DNA from: Bacillus gobiensis
GTDB lineage: Bacteria > Bacillota > Bacilli > Bacillales > Bacillaceae
NCBI RefSeq assembly: GCF_001278705.1
Contig: NZ_CP012600.1
Location: forward strand, 4,533,588-4,597,587
Length of the DNA: 64,000 bases
Direction: 5' to 3'
The translations under genes and the position numbers were made by a program. Positions 9,730 through 19,593 of the stretch are shown one piece after another. Below the pieces are notes generated by a model. That model had not been told where the DNA came from. It saw only the letters and a program-made list of their open reading frames with translations, and did not search any database. Each line of letters starts with the position of its first letter. Positions within the stretch are counted from its first letter, which is position 1.

Positions 9730-9899
9730 ATCATTCACTCCTAAGTGCGGACCATAAAATCGACTGAAACCAGTCACGCATATGATATCTATCCAGTATT
9801 GACGTTGATTTATTTAAAACCACCAAGAATGAACAAGCGAGAAAATATGTTTCTCTTTACCTCCATTCCTGGTGATTCATTTTCAACCCAAAAAGTAGT

Positions 9900-11384
9900 T
9901 TATGCTTTTGCGGTTTCTTTCTCTGCTGCTTCCTCTTTTGTATAACGCAAGATTGGTTGTCTAGCTGCTCGCACTTCATCCAATCGGCCAATGACTGTTG
10001 TATGCGGCGCCTCTAATACGACACCAGGATTTTCTTCCACTTCTTTGGCAATTTGAATCATAACATCTGCAAAGGCATCCATGGTTTCTTTTGACTCTGT
10101 TTCGGTCGGTTCAATCATTAAACATTCCTCTACATTTAAAGGGAAGTAGATCGTTGGCGGATGATAGCCAAAATCAAGTAGACGTTTTGCCATATCAAGT
10201 GTTCTTACACCCAGCTTTTTCTGTCTGGAACCAGATAACACAAATTCGTGCTTGCAAATTTGCGAATACGGTGCTTCAAAATACGGCTCAAGCTTTTTAC
10301 GAAGATAGTTCGCATGAAGCACTGCACCTTCAGATACTTGACGTAGTCCATCTGGCCCCATTGTGCGTATATAGGTATACGCACGAACCAAAATACCAAA
10401 GTTTCCATAATACCCTTTCACACGGCCGATTGATAGCGGATAAGTAGAATTCAGCACATATTTCTTACCATCTTTTTCTATACGTGGCACTGGTAAATAC
10501 GGAAGGAGCTTTTTTTTCACACCGACTGGACCGGCGCCCGGGCCGCCGCCGCCATGAGGCGTGGTAAACGTCTTATGAAGATTTAAATGCACGATGTCAA
10601 AGCCCATTTTACCTGGTGTTGTTTTTCCTAAAATTGCATTAGCATTTGCGCCATCATAGTATAATAAGCCACCTGCTTCATGAACAACTTTAGCGATTTC
10701 CACAATTTCTTTTTCAAACAATCCAAGTGTATTAGGGTTAGTTAACATCAATGCGGCTGTATCATCGTCAACGTGCTTCTTTAATTCTTCTAAATCCACC
10801 AAACCATTTTCATTGGATGGAATAGTGACCGTTTTAAAACCGGCAACGGTTGCACTTGCAGGATTTGTACCGTGTGCTGAGTCCGGAACCAGTACCTTTG
10901 TTCTTTTTTCTCCTTTTTGCTCAAGATAAGCCTTTACCATCATTAAACCGGTCCATTCCCCTTGAGCCCCTGCAGAAGGCTGTAATGTCACCGAATCCAT
11001 GCCTGTGATCTCAGCCAACTCTTCCTGTAATTCATATAAAAGCTCTAATGCCCCTTGTACCGTTTCAGCTGGCTGATACGGATGGATACGGCTAAAGCCC
11101 TCGAAACGTGCCACGTCTTCATTAATTTTCGGGTTGTATTTCATCGTACAAGAACCAAGCGGGTAGAAACCATTATCGATTCCGTGGTTTTTATTAGAAA
11201 GTGCTGTATAATGGCGCACAAGCTGAAGCTCTGATACTTCCGGGAGCTCGGCTGGTAGATCACGAATCAAATGTTTCGGAAATTTATCATTTAAATCAAT
11301 GCTTTCCACGTCACTTTCCGGAAGACTTGACCCCACACGCCCTGGACGACTGATTTCAAAGATTAGCTCTTTATATTCAACCAT
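9900..11384 (-). CDS. gcvPB: glycine dehydrogenase (decarboxylating) subunit 2
   Basis: C-terminal half of the split P-protein of the glycine cleavage system; it carries the PLP lysine in [18 protein letters not shown]. Length 494 aa is close to the B. subtilis 488. It overlaps the end of gcvPA by 8 bases, which suggests translational coupling of the two subunits. Together they decarboxylate glycine and pass the aminomethyl group to lipoylated GcvH. Confidence 0.95.
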   Translation of the reverse strand: MVEYKELIFEISRPGRVGSSLPESDVESIDLNDKFPKHLIRDLPAELPEVSELQLVRHYTALSNKNHGIDNGFYPLGSCTMKYNPKINEDVARFEGFSRIHPYQPAETVQGALELLYELQEELAEITGMDSVTLQPSAGAQGEWTGLMMVKAYLEQKGEKRTKVLVPDSAHGTNPASATVAGFKTVTIPSNENGLVDLEELKKHVDDDTAALMLTNPNTLGLFEKEIVEIAKVVHEAGGLLYYDGANANAILGKTTPGKMGFDIVHLNLHKTFTTPHGGGGPGAGPVGVKKKLLPYLPVPRIEKDGKKYVLNSTYPLSIGRVKGYYGNFGILVRAYTYIRTMGPDGLRQVSEGAVLHANYLRKKLEPYFEAPYSQICKHEFVLSGSRQKKLGVRTLDMAKRLLDFGYHPPTIYFPLNVEECLMIEPTETESKETMDAFADVMIQIAKEVEENPGVVLEAPHTTVIGRLDEVRAARQPILRYTKEEAAEKETAKA

Positions 11385-12729
11385 TTACAATCGCCTCCAA
11401 TACCTCTACAAATTTGTCAATCTCTTCTTTTGTTCGCTGTTCAGTCACTGCAATGAGCATTTGATTATCAACGCCGTAATCACTTCCTAAGTCAAATCCT
11501 CCGATGATTCCTGCTTCAAGAAGTTTTTCATTGACTTCCTTGACTGGATGGGGAAGTTCCACCACAAATTCATTAAAAAATGGTGCCTGATTCACAATAA
11601 TAAATCCTTTCCTTTGTAGGGACTTTGCCATGTAATCAGCTTTCTCAACATTCAGCTGTGCCATTTGACGAATTCCTTGCTTTCCGAGTGCTGCCATACA
11701 AATAGAAGAGGCAAGAGCATTTAAAGCTTGGTTGGAACAAATATTTGACGACGCTTTATCGCGGCGAATATGCTGTTCACGTGCTTGCAATGTTAACACG
11801 AATCCACGGTTTCCTTGCTCATCTTTCGTTTGTCCTACAATACGACCGGGTACTTTGCGCATAAATTTTTGATGAACCGCAAAATACCCGCAGTGTGGAC
11901 CGCCAAAGGCCATTGGTATTCCTAAAGGTTGCATATCACCGATAACTATATCGGCCCCGAGTTTACCTGGTGCCTGCAGAAGCGCTAATGCCAGTGGGTT
12001 GGCACTGACGATGAAAAGTGCTCCTTTTGCCTCCGTAATTTTCTTTATATATGATAAATCTTCAATGGAACCAAAGAAGTTCGGGTATTGAACAATGACG
12101 GCAGCAGTGTCCTTTTCAATTTGTTCTTGCAGCTTTTCCAAGTCTGTAACATCAGCAGCAAGATTCACTTCATCCGCTGTAAACCCTTGTCCATCTGCTA
12201 CCGTATTTAAAATGGCACGGGATTCAGGATGAACGGCCTTTGATACAAGCACTCTTGAACGTCTTGTTGAGGCAACGGCAAGTGATGCAGCTTCTGCAAG
12301 TGAAGTAAAGCCGTCGTACATCGAAGAATTGGCTACATCCATTCCTGTCAGCTCACAAACCATGGTTTGAAACTCAAAAATGGCTTGTAACTCACCTTGG
12401 CTGATTTCTGGTTGATAGGGAGTATACGCTGTATAAAATTCGGAACGTGAAATCATATGATTTACTACACTTGGAATGTAATGATCATATGTACCGGCAC
12501 CGAGAAAAGTCGGATAGTGATTGGCATTTTTGTTTCGTGAAGAAAGTCCATGCATTTTTTTCAAAAGAAGCGATTCAGGAACAGCTTTCGGAATGTTGAG
12601 CTCACCATCTAACCGAATGTCAGATGGAATATCTTCAAATAACTCATCTATGGAAGAAATATTCAAAAGAGCGAGCATCTCCTCTTGATCTTGTTTCGTA
12701 TCAGGAAGGTATCTATAAGTATTGGTCAT
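11377..12729 (-). CDS. gcvPA: glycine dehydrogenase (decarboxylating) subunit 1
   Basis: N-terminal half of the split P-protein, 450 aa, beginning [15 protein letters not shown]. Recognisable blocks include [18 protein letters not shown] and [20 protein letters not shown]. The start at 12729 is preferred over an upstream ATG at 12774 because GGAGAGGCATAAG precedes it and because the longer version would overlap gcvH. It begins one base after the gcvH stop. Confidence 0.95.
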   Translation of the reverse strand: MTNTYRYLPDTKQDQEEMLALLNISSIDELFEDIPSDIRLDGELNIPKAVPESLLLKKMHGLSSRNKNANHYPTFLGAGTYDHYIPSVVNHMISRSEFYTAYTPYQPEISQGELQAIFEFQTMVCELTGMDVANSSMYDGFTSLAEAASLAVASTRRSRVLVSKAVHPESRAILNTVADGQGFTADEVNLAADVTDLEKLQEQIEKDTAAVIVQYPNFFGSIEDLSYIKKITEAKGALFIVSANPLALALLQAPGKLGADIVIGDMQPLGIPMAFGGPHCGYFAVHQKFMRKVPGRIVGQTKDEQGNRGFVLTLQAREQHIRRDKASSNICSNQALNALASSICMAALGKQGIRQMAQLNVEKADYMAKSLQRKGFIIVNQAPFFNEFVVELPHPVKEVNEKLLEAGIIGGFDLGSDYGVDNQMLIAVTEQRTKEEIDKFVEVLEAIVNG

Positions 12730-12730
12730 C

Positions 12731-13126
12731 TTATGCCTCTCCTTCATTAATAAATGCTTGATATTCATCCTCATTTAAAAGCGATTCTAACTCTTCCGGA
12801 TTGGATATTTCTACTTCTACTAACCAACCTTCTTCATATGGCTGTCCGTTGATCGTCTCAGGAGTATCGTACAGTTCCTCGTTTACGCGAAGAACCGAAC
12901 CTGATACTGGAGCGTAAAGTTCAGAAACTGCTTTAACTGATTCAACTGTTCCCATGGATTCATCAGCTGTTACTTTATCATCGACTGCAGGGTTTTCAAC
13001 AAAGACGATATCTCCTAACTGCTTTTGTGCATAATCAGTGATTCCGATTCGTACTCGATTTCCGTCTAATTGTAATACCCACTCATGTTCCTTGCTGTAT
13101 AGTAAGTTTGCTGTCGTATTTGTCAT
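12731..13126 (-). CDS. gcvH: glycine cleavage system H protein
   Basis: Lipoyl-carrying shuttle protein, 131 aa. The lipoylated residue is Lys65 in [13 protein letters not shown]. Start at 13126 follows AAAGGAATAAAAATA; an ATG six codons earlier would overlap this site. It is separated from gcvT by 256 bases holding a repeat remnant, so it may also have its own promoter. Confidence 0.95.
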   Translation of the reverse strand: MTNTTANLLYSKEHEWVLQLDGNRVRIGITDYAQKQLGDIVFVENPAVDDKVTADESMGTVESVKAVSELYAPVSGSVLRVNEELYDTPETINGQPYEEGWLVEVEISNPEELESLLNEDEYQAFINEGEA

Positions 13127-13261
13127 TATTTTTATTCCTTTCATAATATCTTTTTGTAAAATTATGATTATTTATAAAATTATTCGAGAGATTTTTTCTT
13201 TCACATGACTGCATGTAAGGTGACTTGAAATCCCTGAATATTATCCTATGACTCTATTAAG

Positions 13262-13338
13262 AAAAGCGTAAGGCGTCCTTAAGTGTCAACAAACGTTTGG
13301 CTAGATCCGAGAGTCGATTACGCTTGGAGCTAGACACA
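13262..13338. repeat. degenerate Bacillus-type intergenic inverted repeat
   Basis: On the minus strand the segment runs from GTGTCTAGCTCCAAGCG to CCTTACGCTTTTCTTA. These ends resemble a dispersed intergenic repeat that I recall from many Bacillus genomes (TGTCTAGCTCCAGCG...CTTGCGCTTTTC). AAGCGTAA at 13264-13271 pairs with TTACGCTT at 13318-13325. It lies in the 256-base gap between gcvT and gcvH; nothing else was recognised there. Confidence 0.5.
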
Positions 13339-13382
13339 TGAACTCGTTAAAAAAGAGAGACTTTCTAATCCTATTAAAAATT

Positions 13383-14498
13383 TCAAGAACCATTTTTATA
13401 GAATGGCGCTTTGACAACAATGGCATCAATCATCTTATTACGGATTTCAACTTTTAGCTGCGTCCCGGCTTCAGCATGTTCCGCCGATATGATTGCAAGA
13501 CCTAAGTTTTTCTTTAGAGACGGGGAATGGGTACCGGATGTAATAAAGCCGATCTCCTCTTCACCCGCTGAGAATACTTTGTAACCATGACGAGGTATGC
13601 CCCTTCCTGTTACTTCAATCCCAACTAATTTCCGTTTTAACCCTTCTTCTTTTTGAGCCGTAAGGATGTCTTTGCCGATAAAATGACTTTCTTTGTTCGT
13701 TTTAACGGCAAAACCGATTCCTGCTTCAAGCGGACTAATTTCATTTGTGAGTTCTTGGCCATACAGCGCAAGACGTACTTCAAAGCGAAGAGTGTCACGC
13801 GCACCAAGTCCACATGGTTTTAAGCCATCTTCCTTTCCCACTTCTAGAAGATTATCCCAAAGTGCTTCTGCTTTATCCGCTGCCAAATAAAGTTCAAAAC
13901 CGTCCTCCCCTGTGTAACCTGTTCGGGATATAAGCACATCTGTAATCCCATTTAGATTGGTATGTTGAGCAAAGCGGAAAAAACCAATTTCAGTTAAGTC
14001 TGTTGCCGTTAACTTTTGTAAGATGCCTTCTGCCTTTGGACCTTGGATAGCAAGCTGTGCAAGGTCACTTGAAATATTATGAAGCGTCACGTCTCCTCTT
14101 AGATGTAGCTCCATCCACTCGTAATCTTTTTCAATGTTTGCTGCATTAATCACAAGTAGGTACTTTTCATTCGCTAACTTGTAAACAACCAAGTCATCGA
14201 CTGTACCACCGTCCGGATAACACATAGCTGTATATTGTGCCTGATTGATACTCAGTTTTGTTACATCGTTTGTTACAAGGTGATTAATATAACTCTCCGC
14301 ACCTTTACCTTCAACAAGCACTTCTCCCATATGAGAGACATCAAAGAGTCCTGCTTCCTTTCGGACAGCCTCATGCTCTTCTAAGATGCTTGAAAACTGT
14401 ACCGGAAGTTCCCATCCGCAAAAATTAATGACCTTTGCACCGTATTTTATATATTTTTCAAAAAGCGGTGTTCGCTTTAATACTGTTCCTGTGCTCAT
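13383..14498 (-). CDS. gcvT: glycine cleavage system T protein (aminomethyltransferase)
   Basis: Transfers the methylene of aminomethyl-GcvH to tetrahydrofolate and releases ammonia. The 371 residues match the family, with [12 protein letters not shown] near the start, the folate-binding [15 protein letters not shown] block and the C-terminal [31 protein letters not shown] precedes the ATG. It starts 14 bases after the sdaAA stop, so serine dehydratase and the cleavage system form one operon, which is unusual. Confidence 0.95.
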   Translation of the reverse strand: MSTGTVLKRTPLFEKYIKYGAKVINFCGWELPVQFSSILEEHEAVRKEAGLFDVSHMGEVLVEGKGAESYINHLVTNDVTKLSINQAQYTAMCYPDGGTVDDLVVYKLANEKYLLVINAANIEKDYEWMELHLRGDVTLHNISSDLAQLAIQGPKAEGILQKLTATDLTEIGFFRFAQHTNLNGITDVLISRTGYTGEDGFELYLAADKAEALWDNLLEVGKEDGLKPCGLGARDTLRFEVRLALYGQELTNEISPLEAGIGFAVKTNKESHFIGKDILTAQKEEGLKRKLVGIEVTGRGIPRHGYKVFSAGEEEIGFITSGTHSPSLKKNLGLAIISAEHAEAGTQLKVEIRNKMIDAIVVKAPFYKNGS

Positions 14499-14512
14499 TA
14501 ATTCACCTCCGA

Positions 14513-15394
14513 TTAAAATCTTTTACAAAATAACTGTTCTTTTACCTTTTTACCTGTTTCGGTCATGGCGAGACCGCCAAGTGCCGTTTCCCGAAGTGTT
14601 CGAGGCATATCTTTTCCAATCCTATACATCGCTTCAATGACTTCATCACATGGAATTCGGCTTTCCACACCAGCAAGAGATAAATCTGCAGCTGAAAAGG
14701 CAATCGATGTGCCAATCGCATTTCGCTTTATGCAAGGTACTTCAACAAGACCGGCAACTGGGTCACAGACTAAACCTAATAGTGATTTCATGGAAATTGC
14801 TGTCGCATTCACGGCTTGTTTTGGTGTACCTCCTTTTAGCTCTACGATTGTCCCCGCAGCCATAGCCGCTGCAGATCCTACTTCTGCTTGACACCCCCCG
14901 GCTGCTCCTGAAATAAAGGAACGATTCGCAATCACAAAACCAAGCATACTAGCCGTAAACAAGCCCATGACTAAGTCTTTATAAGAGGCACCCTCATTTT
15001 TATGCAATGAAAATAATACACCGGGCAAAATACCGGCTGCTCCAGCTGTTGGAGTAGCCACAATAACGCCCATTCGTGCATTGCTTTCAGAGGTTGCCAG
15101 GGAGAAAGTCATTGCATCACTAATATAATTTCCTGACAGCGTTTTTCCTTGATTGATGTAGTCATACATTTTCACAGCATCCCCGCCGGAAATACCACTT
15201 GGTGCAGTCGAGGCATCGTTCATCCCACTATCAACGGCTTCTTTCATTTTGATCAATCGCTCTTCCATCATGTTGATAATGGTTTCTTCGTCTTTTCCTG
15301 ACTTTTTCACTTCCATCATCAGCATCATTTCACCAATGGTTTTTTGCTCACGCTCACAAGCTTCAATCAACTCCACCATGGATTTTACTTCCAT
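14513..15394 (-). CDS. sdaAA: L-serine dehydratase, alpha subunit (iron-sulfur)
   Basis: Catalytic subunit that deaminates L-serine to pyruvate with a 4Fe-4S cluster. Cysteines sit in [27 protein letters not shown] and ESRIPCDEV, the blocks expected to hold the cluster. Length 293 aa is normal. Start and the preceding stop share one base (TAATG), so it is coupled to sdaAB. With glyA upstream it turns glycine-derived serine into pyruvate. Confidence 0.93.
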   Translation of the reverse strand: MEVKSMVELIEACEREQKTIGEMMLMMEVKKSGKDEETIINMMEERLIKMKEAVDSGMNDASTAPSGISGGDAVKMYDYINQGKTLSGNYISDAMTFSLATSESNARMGVIVATPTAGAAGILPGVLFSLHKNEGASYKDLVMGLFTASMLGFVIANRSFISGAAGGCQAEVGSAAAMAAGTIVELKGGTPKQAVNATAISMKSLLGLVCDPVAGLVEVPCIKRNAIGTSIAFSAADLSLAGVESRIPCDEVIEAMYRIGKDMPRTLRETALGGLAMTETGKKVKEQLFCKRF

Positions 15395-15906
15395 TACATT
15401 TCCTCCATAAGTAATTTCTTACTTAGTTGATACTGATTGGCAATATCTCCAAAGTCATCACCAGCGCTTAGACGAATATCTATCATCTCTTCGTCAATCA
15501 TAAAGATTTTAGATAGGCCACCCCCAAGTGATACACCGCCAACTTTTACAATGCAATCACCGCGTTTGACTGTCACGATTGTTGTATTTGGGTGGTCAAA
15601 ATAGACGCATCTGTCTTCAAACTCCAAATAGTACTGCATTCCATGCTCTTTTGCCGATTCTAAGGATTGTTTAATTCGTGGATCATCTGCATCCATTCCA
15701 AGCAATCCACCAAGCAGTGCTTTATCCGTTCCATGTCCTTGATAAGTTTCAGAGAAGGAATCGTAAAATACAATATTAGCCTCCTCTGGACAACCGCCTA
15801 ACAGGTCATGAATAAATTTTCCGATTGACACGACACCTGCCGTATGAGAGCTCGACGGTCCCACCATAATTGGGCCGATTATATCAAAACAACTTTGATA
15901 TTCCAT
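15394..15906 (-). CDS. sdaAB: L-serine dehydratase, beta subunit, without ACT domain
   Basis: Partner of the catalytic subunit. It begins with the family signature FDIIGPIMVGPSSSHTAG, then GHGTDKALLGGLLG and a short GGVSLGGG block. It ends at 170 residues, whereas the B. subtilis protein is about 220 and ends in an ACT regulatory domain; that domain is absent here. The stop is clean and coupled to sdaAA, so this looks like a natural short form and not a broken gene. Loss of ACT would remove a usual point of allosteric control. Confidence 0.88.
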   Translation of the reverse strand: MEYQSCFDIIGPIMVGPSSSHTAGVVSIGKFIHDLLGGCPEEANIVFYDSFSETYQGHGTDKALLGGLLGMDADDPRIKQSLESAKEHGMQYYLEFEDRCVYFDHPNTTIVTVKRGDCIVKVGGVSLGGGLSKIFMIDEEMIDIRLSAGDDFGDIANQYQLSKKLLMEEM

Positions 15907-15921
15907 GACGATGCCTCCTTC

Positions 15922-17172
15922 TTATACAGTGATTAGCTGTTGAAATAACGGATATGACCCACAAATCGCTTTAGTCGTTTCTTTTGCTTGTTCAAGAACT
16001 TCTATGTCTCCTTTGCTTTTTAGAACAGCAGCGATCACTTTCCCAATCTTCACCATTTCATCCTGCTTCATGCCACGAGTTGTTAAAGCTGCTGTTCCCA
16101 TACGAATCCCGCTTGTGACAAACGGACTTTCAGGATCATATGGAATCGTGTTTTTATTGACGGTAATACCCGCTTCTTCTAATAATTTCTCTGCTTCTTT
16201 TCCTGTTAAGTTCCACGGACGCACATCTAAAAGGACAATATGATTATCAGTGCCTCCAGAGACAAGCGTTGCCCCTTCTTTCTTTAATGTTTCGCCAAGT
16301 GTTACTGCGTTTTCCATGATTTGTTGGGCATAAGCCTTAAAACTTGGCTGCAAAGCTTCGTTGAAGGCAACCGCCTTGGCTGCAATGATGTGCATTAACG
16401 GTCCACTTTGAATCCCTGGGAACACGGCTCTATTAATATCTTTCATAATCTCCTCATCATTTGTTAAAACGATACCGCCGCGCGGCCCTCTCAATGTTTT
16501 ATGCGTCGTACTTGTCACCACATCCGCATATGGTACTGGAGATGGGTGAAGACCTGCTGCGACAAGTCCTGCAATATGAGCCATATCCACCATGAGTTTG
16601 GCTCCAACTTGATCTGCAATTTCCCTAAAGCGTGTAAAATCAATCGTTCTTGAGTAGGCGCTTGCTCCTGCAATGATCAATTTTGGTTTCTCTTTTTTCG
16701 CCATGGCTTTCAGCTCATCGAAATCTATCAAGTGAGTATCTTTTCTTACGCCATAGGACACAATCTCAAACCATTTTCCTGAAATGCTGACAGGGCTTCC
16801 ATGAGTTAAGTGGCCACCATGTGAAAGATTCATTCCCATCACTTTATCACCAGGCTGAAGCAATGCATAAAAAACAGCAAGGTTTGCTTGTGCACCCGAG
16901 TGTGGCTGGACATTTGCATATTTGGCACCAAACAGCTTGGTTAGGCGCTCAATAGCCGCTTGTTCTGCCACATCAACAAATTCGCATCCGCCATAGTAAC
17001 GCTTCCCTGGATAGCCTTCTGCATATTTATTTGTCATCACGCTTCCCATTGCTTCTAATACATCTTCGCTTACGAAGTTTTCTGATGCGATCAACTCCAG
17101 TGTTTGATGTTGACGATGTCGCTCCTTCTCAATGGCTTCAAAAATGGTGGAATCATTTTGTCGTAAACCCAT
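15922..17172 (-). CDS. glyA: serine hydroxymethyltransferase
   Basis: Combines glycine with methylene-tetrahydrofolate to give serine. PLP lysine is in [16 protein letters not shown]; the N-terminal [18 protein letters not shown] and [15 protein letters not shown] are standard. It is 416 aa and is the first gene after the glycine riboswitch. A second copy of a normally essential gene is likely elsewhere in the chromosome; this one appears tied to glycine catabolism, running with the cleavage system so that two glycines give one serine. Confidence 0.95.
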   Translation of the reverse strand: MGLRQNDSTIFEAIEKERHRQHQTLELIASENFVSEDVLEAMGSVMTNKYAEGYPGKRYYGGCEFVDVAEQAAIERLTKLFGAKYANVQPHSGAQANLAVFYALLQPGDKVMGMNLSHGGHLTHGSPVSISGKWFEIVSYGVRKDTHLIDFDELKAMAKKEKPKLIIAGASAYSRTIDFTRFREIADQVGAKLMVDMAHIAGLVAAGLHPSPVPYADVVTSTTHKTLRGPRGGIVLTNDEEIMKDINRAVFPGIQSGPLMHIIAAKAVAFNEALQPSFKAYAQQIMENAVTLGETLKKEGATLVSGGTDNHIVLLDVRPWNLTGKEAEKLLEEAGITVNKNTIPYDPESPFVTSGIRMGTAALTTRGMKQDEMVKIGKVIAAVLKSKGDIEVLEQAKETTKAICGSYPLFQQLITV

Positions 17173-17308
17173 TTTTACTCCTCCTTGAAATTTTGTTTAG
17201 ATTCCATTGGCTGTACCAAACTATAACTTGAAGATATTAGTATAGTTAGAGACACTAACATTCTTTCTTGCTACTGACTTACTTTTCTGTGAAAACTTTT
17301 TTGCATAC

Positions 17309-17355
17309 AAAAAAAGACAGAGAAGGGTAGTGTAGCGTCTCTACCCTTCTCTGTC
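17309..17355 (-). terminator. riboswitch-controlled terminator ahead of glyA
   Basis: A perfect 15-bp stem (GACAGAGAAGGGTAG / CTACCCTTCTCTGTC on the plus strand) with a 10-base loop is followed on the minus strand by seven T. It lies between the second glycine aptamer and glyA. Glycine binding would be expected to prevent its formation. Confidence 0.9.
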
Positions 17356-17540
17356 CTTTTACCTGAGAGTTTAACTCCATTCATTTTTCATAGAGTCTTC
17401 CCCTTTGGTGGCGTCATACTATATACGCGCTCTCCAGAGTTGCGTCCACTTGTGGTCCCATCTACCTGAGAGATTTGTTCCAAGGGTCTTTTTGGAACTT
17501 GCTCCTTCGGCGGCTTTAAAATTTGCACTCTCCCACAACT
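17356..17540 (-). promoter_or_regulatory. tandem glycine riboswitch
   Basis: Read on the minus strand, aptamer 1 runs from GGGAGAGTGC (about 17534) through GCCGCCGAAGGAGCAA to CTCTCAGGT (about 17464). Aptamer 2 runs from GGAGAGCGCG (about 17435) through GCCACCAAAGGGGAAGA to CTCTCAGGT (about 17361). These are the two conserved glycine-sensing modules of the gcvT element. The following terminator indicates an ON switch. In B. subtilis this element controls gcvT-gcvPA-gcvPB; here it stands before glyA-sdaAB-sdaAA-gcv-lipA. Confidence 0.95.
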
Positions 17541-17755
17541 GTCATCCGCGATATGTATTTACTAACAAATTAAGTTAACTTGCATTTAAAAGATCATACT
17601 TTACCTTTCTTCCTAATCTCCGTTAGTAGAATTAGCAACTTGTATATTTTAAAGTAAAGATTAGTTAATGATATTTATACTAAGTTGTTAGATAGACTCA
17701 CAGAGTTTTTTAATTTGAAGAATGTGAAGCGTTATAGAAAATAGGAGGGAATCGA

Positions 17756-17863
17756 ATGAATGGATTGACTATTTTTCGATTTAAATTATCGTCGATATTT
17801 TCACAACGATTTCCTTTAGTGTATTTTTTGTTACTAAGTAAAACAAATGTGCGTACTTGTTAA
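17756..17863 (+). CDS. small 35-residue frame, unknown
   Basis: ATG follows an excellent AGGAGGGAATCGA site and encodes MNGLTIFRFKLSSIFSQRFP and 15 more residues ending in NVRTC. I recognise no family. Its leader (ATAGGAGGGAATCGAATGAAT) is nearly the same as that of zwf at 20486-20507, so it may be a remnant of a rearranged gene start or a leader peptide for the downstream amidohydrolase. Confidence 0.3.
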   Translation: MNGLTIFRFKLSSIFSQRFPLVYFLLLSKTNVRTC

Positions 17864-17958
17864 AGGTTATTGTTTTTCTAATAATATTTACATCACTAAA
17901 TCATAATATAGATGCAAAGAAATTTTACCGGAATAATTGTAAGAAGAAGGAGGAGCTT

Positions 17959-18837
17959 ATGAAACTAAGAGTCTCGGCAGTTCAATATCATCTTCATACC
18001 ATACAATGTTTTGATGAATTCGCAAATCAAGTGGAACACTATGTTAAAACGGCAGAAGAATTCGGAGCTGATTTTGTCCTATTTCCTGAATTTATCACAA
18101 CTCAACTCATGTCCATAGGCAACCAACTAGGTCAACCCTTGACCATCCAGGATATCCCACATTTTACTGATCAGTATCGTTCTTTATTTATGAGTTTGGC
18201 GATAAAAAACCAGATACATATTATTGGAGGAACACATGTCATTAATAGAGGGGGGCGTTTATATAATGTTGCCCATTTATTCTATCCAGATGGAAGAATA
18301 GAGGAACAAGCAAAGCTTCATATCACTCCAACTGAATTGGCAGAATGGAACATGACTCCTGGTGAAAGCCTAGAAGTGTTTGAGACTAAAAAAGGAAGAA
18401 TCTCCATCTTAACCTGCTACGACATTGAATTTCCAGAAGTTGTTCGAATGGCAAAAGCGAAGGGGGCCGATATTATTTTCTGTCCTTCTTGTACAGATGA
18501 TCGTCATGGGTTCTACCGTGTCCGTTACACCAGCCATGCGAGGGCAGTCGAAAACCAAGTCTATGTTGTCTCCACTGGTACAGTGGGCTCTCTTCCTACT
18601 GTAGATTTTATGAGAGCGAACTTCGGACAAGCGGCTGTGATTACACCAAATGATATCCCCTTTCCTCCTCGTGGCATCCTAGTAGAAGGAGAGGTTAATG
18701 AAGATATGGTTGTGACTACAGATCTTGATTTAGAACTGTTATATCAAGTTCGGGAAAATGGCTCGGTGACCACGTGGCGTGATCGACGTATTGATCTTTA
18801 TCCAGATTGGGAAAAAGAATCTGTTATCCAAGCGTAA
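17959..18837 (+). CDS. carbon-nitrogen hydrolase (nitrilase superfamily)
   Basis: Amidase-type enzyme with the Glu-Lys-Cys triad: Glu in VLFPEFIT, Lys in AKLHITP and Cys in ILTCYDIEFPEV. The start at 17959 (292 aa) follows AAGGAGGAGCTT; an upstream frame to 17857 is not needed. The next gene, 9 bases on, is a GNAT acetyltransferase. In many bacteria, including YhcX of B. subtilis as I recall, these two domains are fused in one protein in the opposite order. Here they are separate genes. The substrate is unknown; the position beside the glycine operon suggests nitrogen metabolism. Confidence 0.8.
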   Translation: MKLRVSAVQYHLHTIQCFDEFANQVEHYVKTAEEFGADFVLFPEFITTQLMSIGNQLGQPLTIQDIPHFTDQYRSLFMSLAIKNQIHIIGGTHVINRGGRLYNVAHLFYPDGRIEEQAKLHITPTELAEWNMTPGESLEVFETKKGRISILTCYDIEFPEVVRMAKAKGADIIFCPSCTDDRHGFYRVRYTSHARAVENQVYVVSTGTVGSLPTVDFMRANFGQAAVITPNDIPFPPRGILVEGEVNEDMVVTTDLDLELLYQVRENGSVTTWRDRRIDLYPDWEKESVIQA

Positions 18838-18846
18838 GGAGGAAGT

Positions 18847-19515
18847 ATGGCATATTTCAAGGATTTTTTCGTATTTGACCAGAATCATCCCATTCCTGCA
18901 GTAATCCGAAATTATGAAGAAAAAGACTTTCCTGACTTAATTCTTATTCAGAAAGAAAGTTTTCCTCCTCCTTTCCCGTCTGAATTATGGTGGAAAACAG
19001 AACAGTTGAAAAACCATGTTACCTTGTTTTCCGAAGGAGCTTTGTGTATAGAGGTTAATGGAGAAATTGCCGGCTCAATAACCGCTTTGTTGGTTGATTT
19101 TGATCCAACTAATCCTGAACATACATGGGAAGAAATCACAGATAATGGATATATTCGAAACCATAACCCAAATGGCAATACGCTCTATGTTGTTGATATT
19201 GGCGTACGTCCCTCCTTCCGGAAATTAGGTTTGGGGAAATGGCTGATGTCATCCATGTATGACGTTGTTATATATAAGCAACTGGAACGGCTGTTAGGTG
19301 GTGGAAGAATGCCGGGATATTATAAAAAAGCAAAGGAAATGACGCCAGAGCAATACCTAGAAGCTGTCATAAAAGGCGAATTAAAGGATCCGGTAATTAC
19401 ATTTTTGCTTCGTTGTGGCCGCACCCCAATTCAAGTAATAGCTAATTATTTAGAGGACCAAGAATCATGTAATTACGGAACACTAATGGAGTGGAGAAAT
19501 CCTTTTTATACATGA
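18847..19515 (+). CDS. GNAT-family N-acetyltransferase
   Basis: 222-residue acetyltransferase. Motif A is VVDIGVRPSFRKLGLGKWLM (about 116-135), with the acetyl-CoA loop RKLGLGKWL. The extra C-terminal part (LLGGGRMPGYYKKAKEMTPE, then DPVITFLLRCG) is the type found in GNAT domains fused to carbon-nitrogen hydrolases. GGAGGAAGT precedes the ATG and it is surely co-transcribed with the hydrolase gene. Confidence 0.78.
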   Translation: MAYFKDFFVFDQNHPIPAVIRNYEEKDFPDLILIQKESFPPPFPSELWWKTEQLKNHVTLFSEGALCIEVNGEIAGSITALLVDFDPTNPEHTWEEITDNGYIRNHNPNGNTLYVVDIGVRPSFRKLGLGKWLMSSMYDVVIYKQLERLLGGGRMPGYYKKAKEMTPEQYLEAVIKGELKDPVITFLLRCGRTPIQVIANYLEDQESCNYGTLMEWRNPFYT

Positions 19516-19561
19516 ATATTTTGAGAAGGAGTCTTTATAAAAAAAATTTTTTAATTGTCAG

Positions 19562-19593
19562 GCTGTTGAAAAATATTTTCAACAGCTTTTTTT
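19562..19593 (+). terminator. terminator after the acetyltransferase gene
   Basis: Perfect 11-bp stem GCTGTTGAAAA / TTTTCAACAGC with a 3-base loop and seven T. Confidence 0.9.

Noticed and set aside
9780..9899. Terminator or attenuator between gcvPB and lipA
   Set aside because: CACCAAGAATG can pair with CATTCCTGGTG, but the loop is about 40 bases and there is no T-run.
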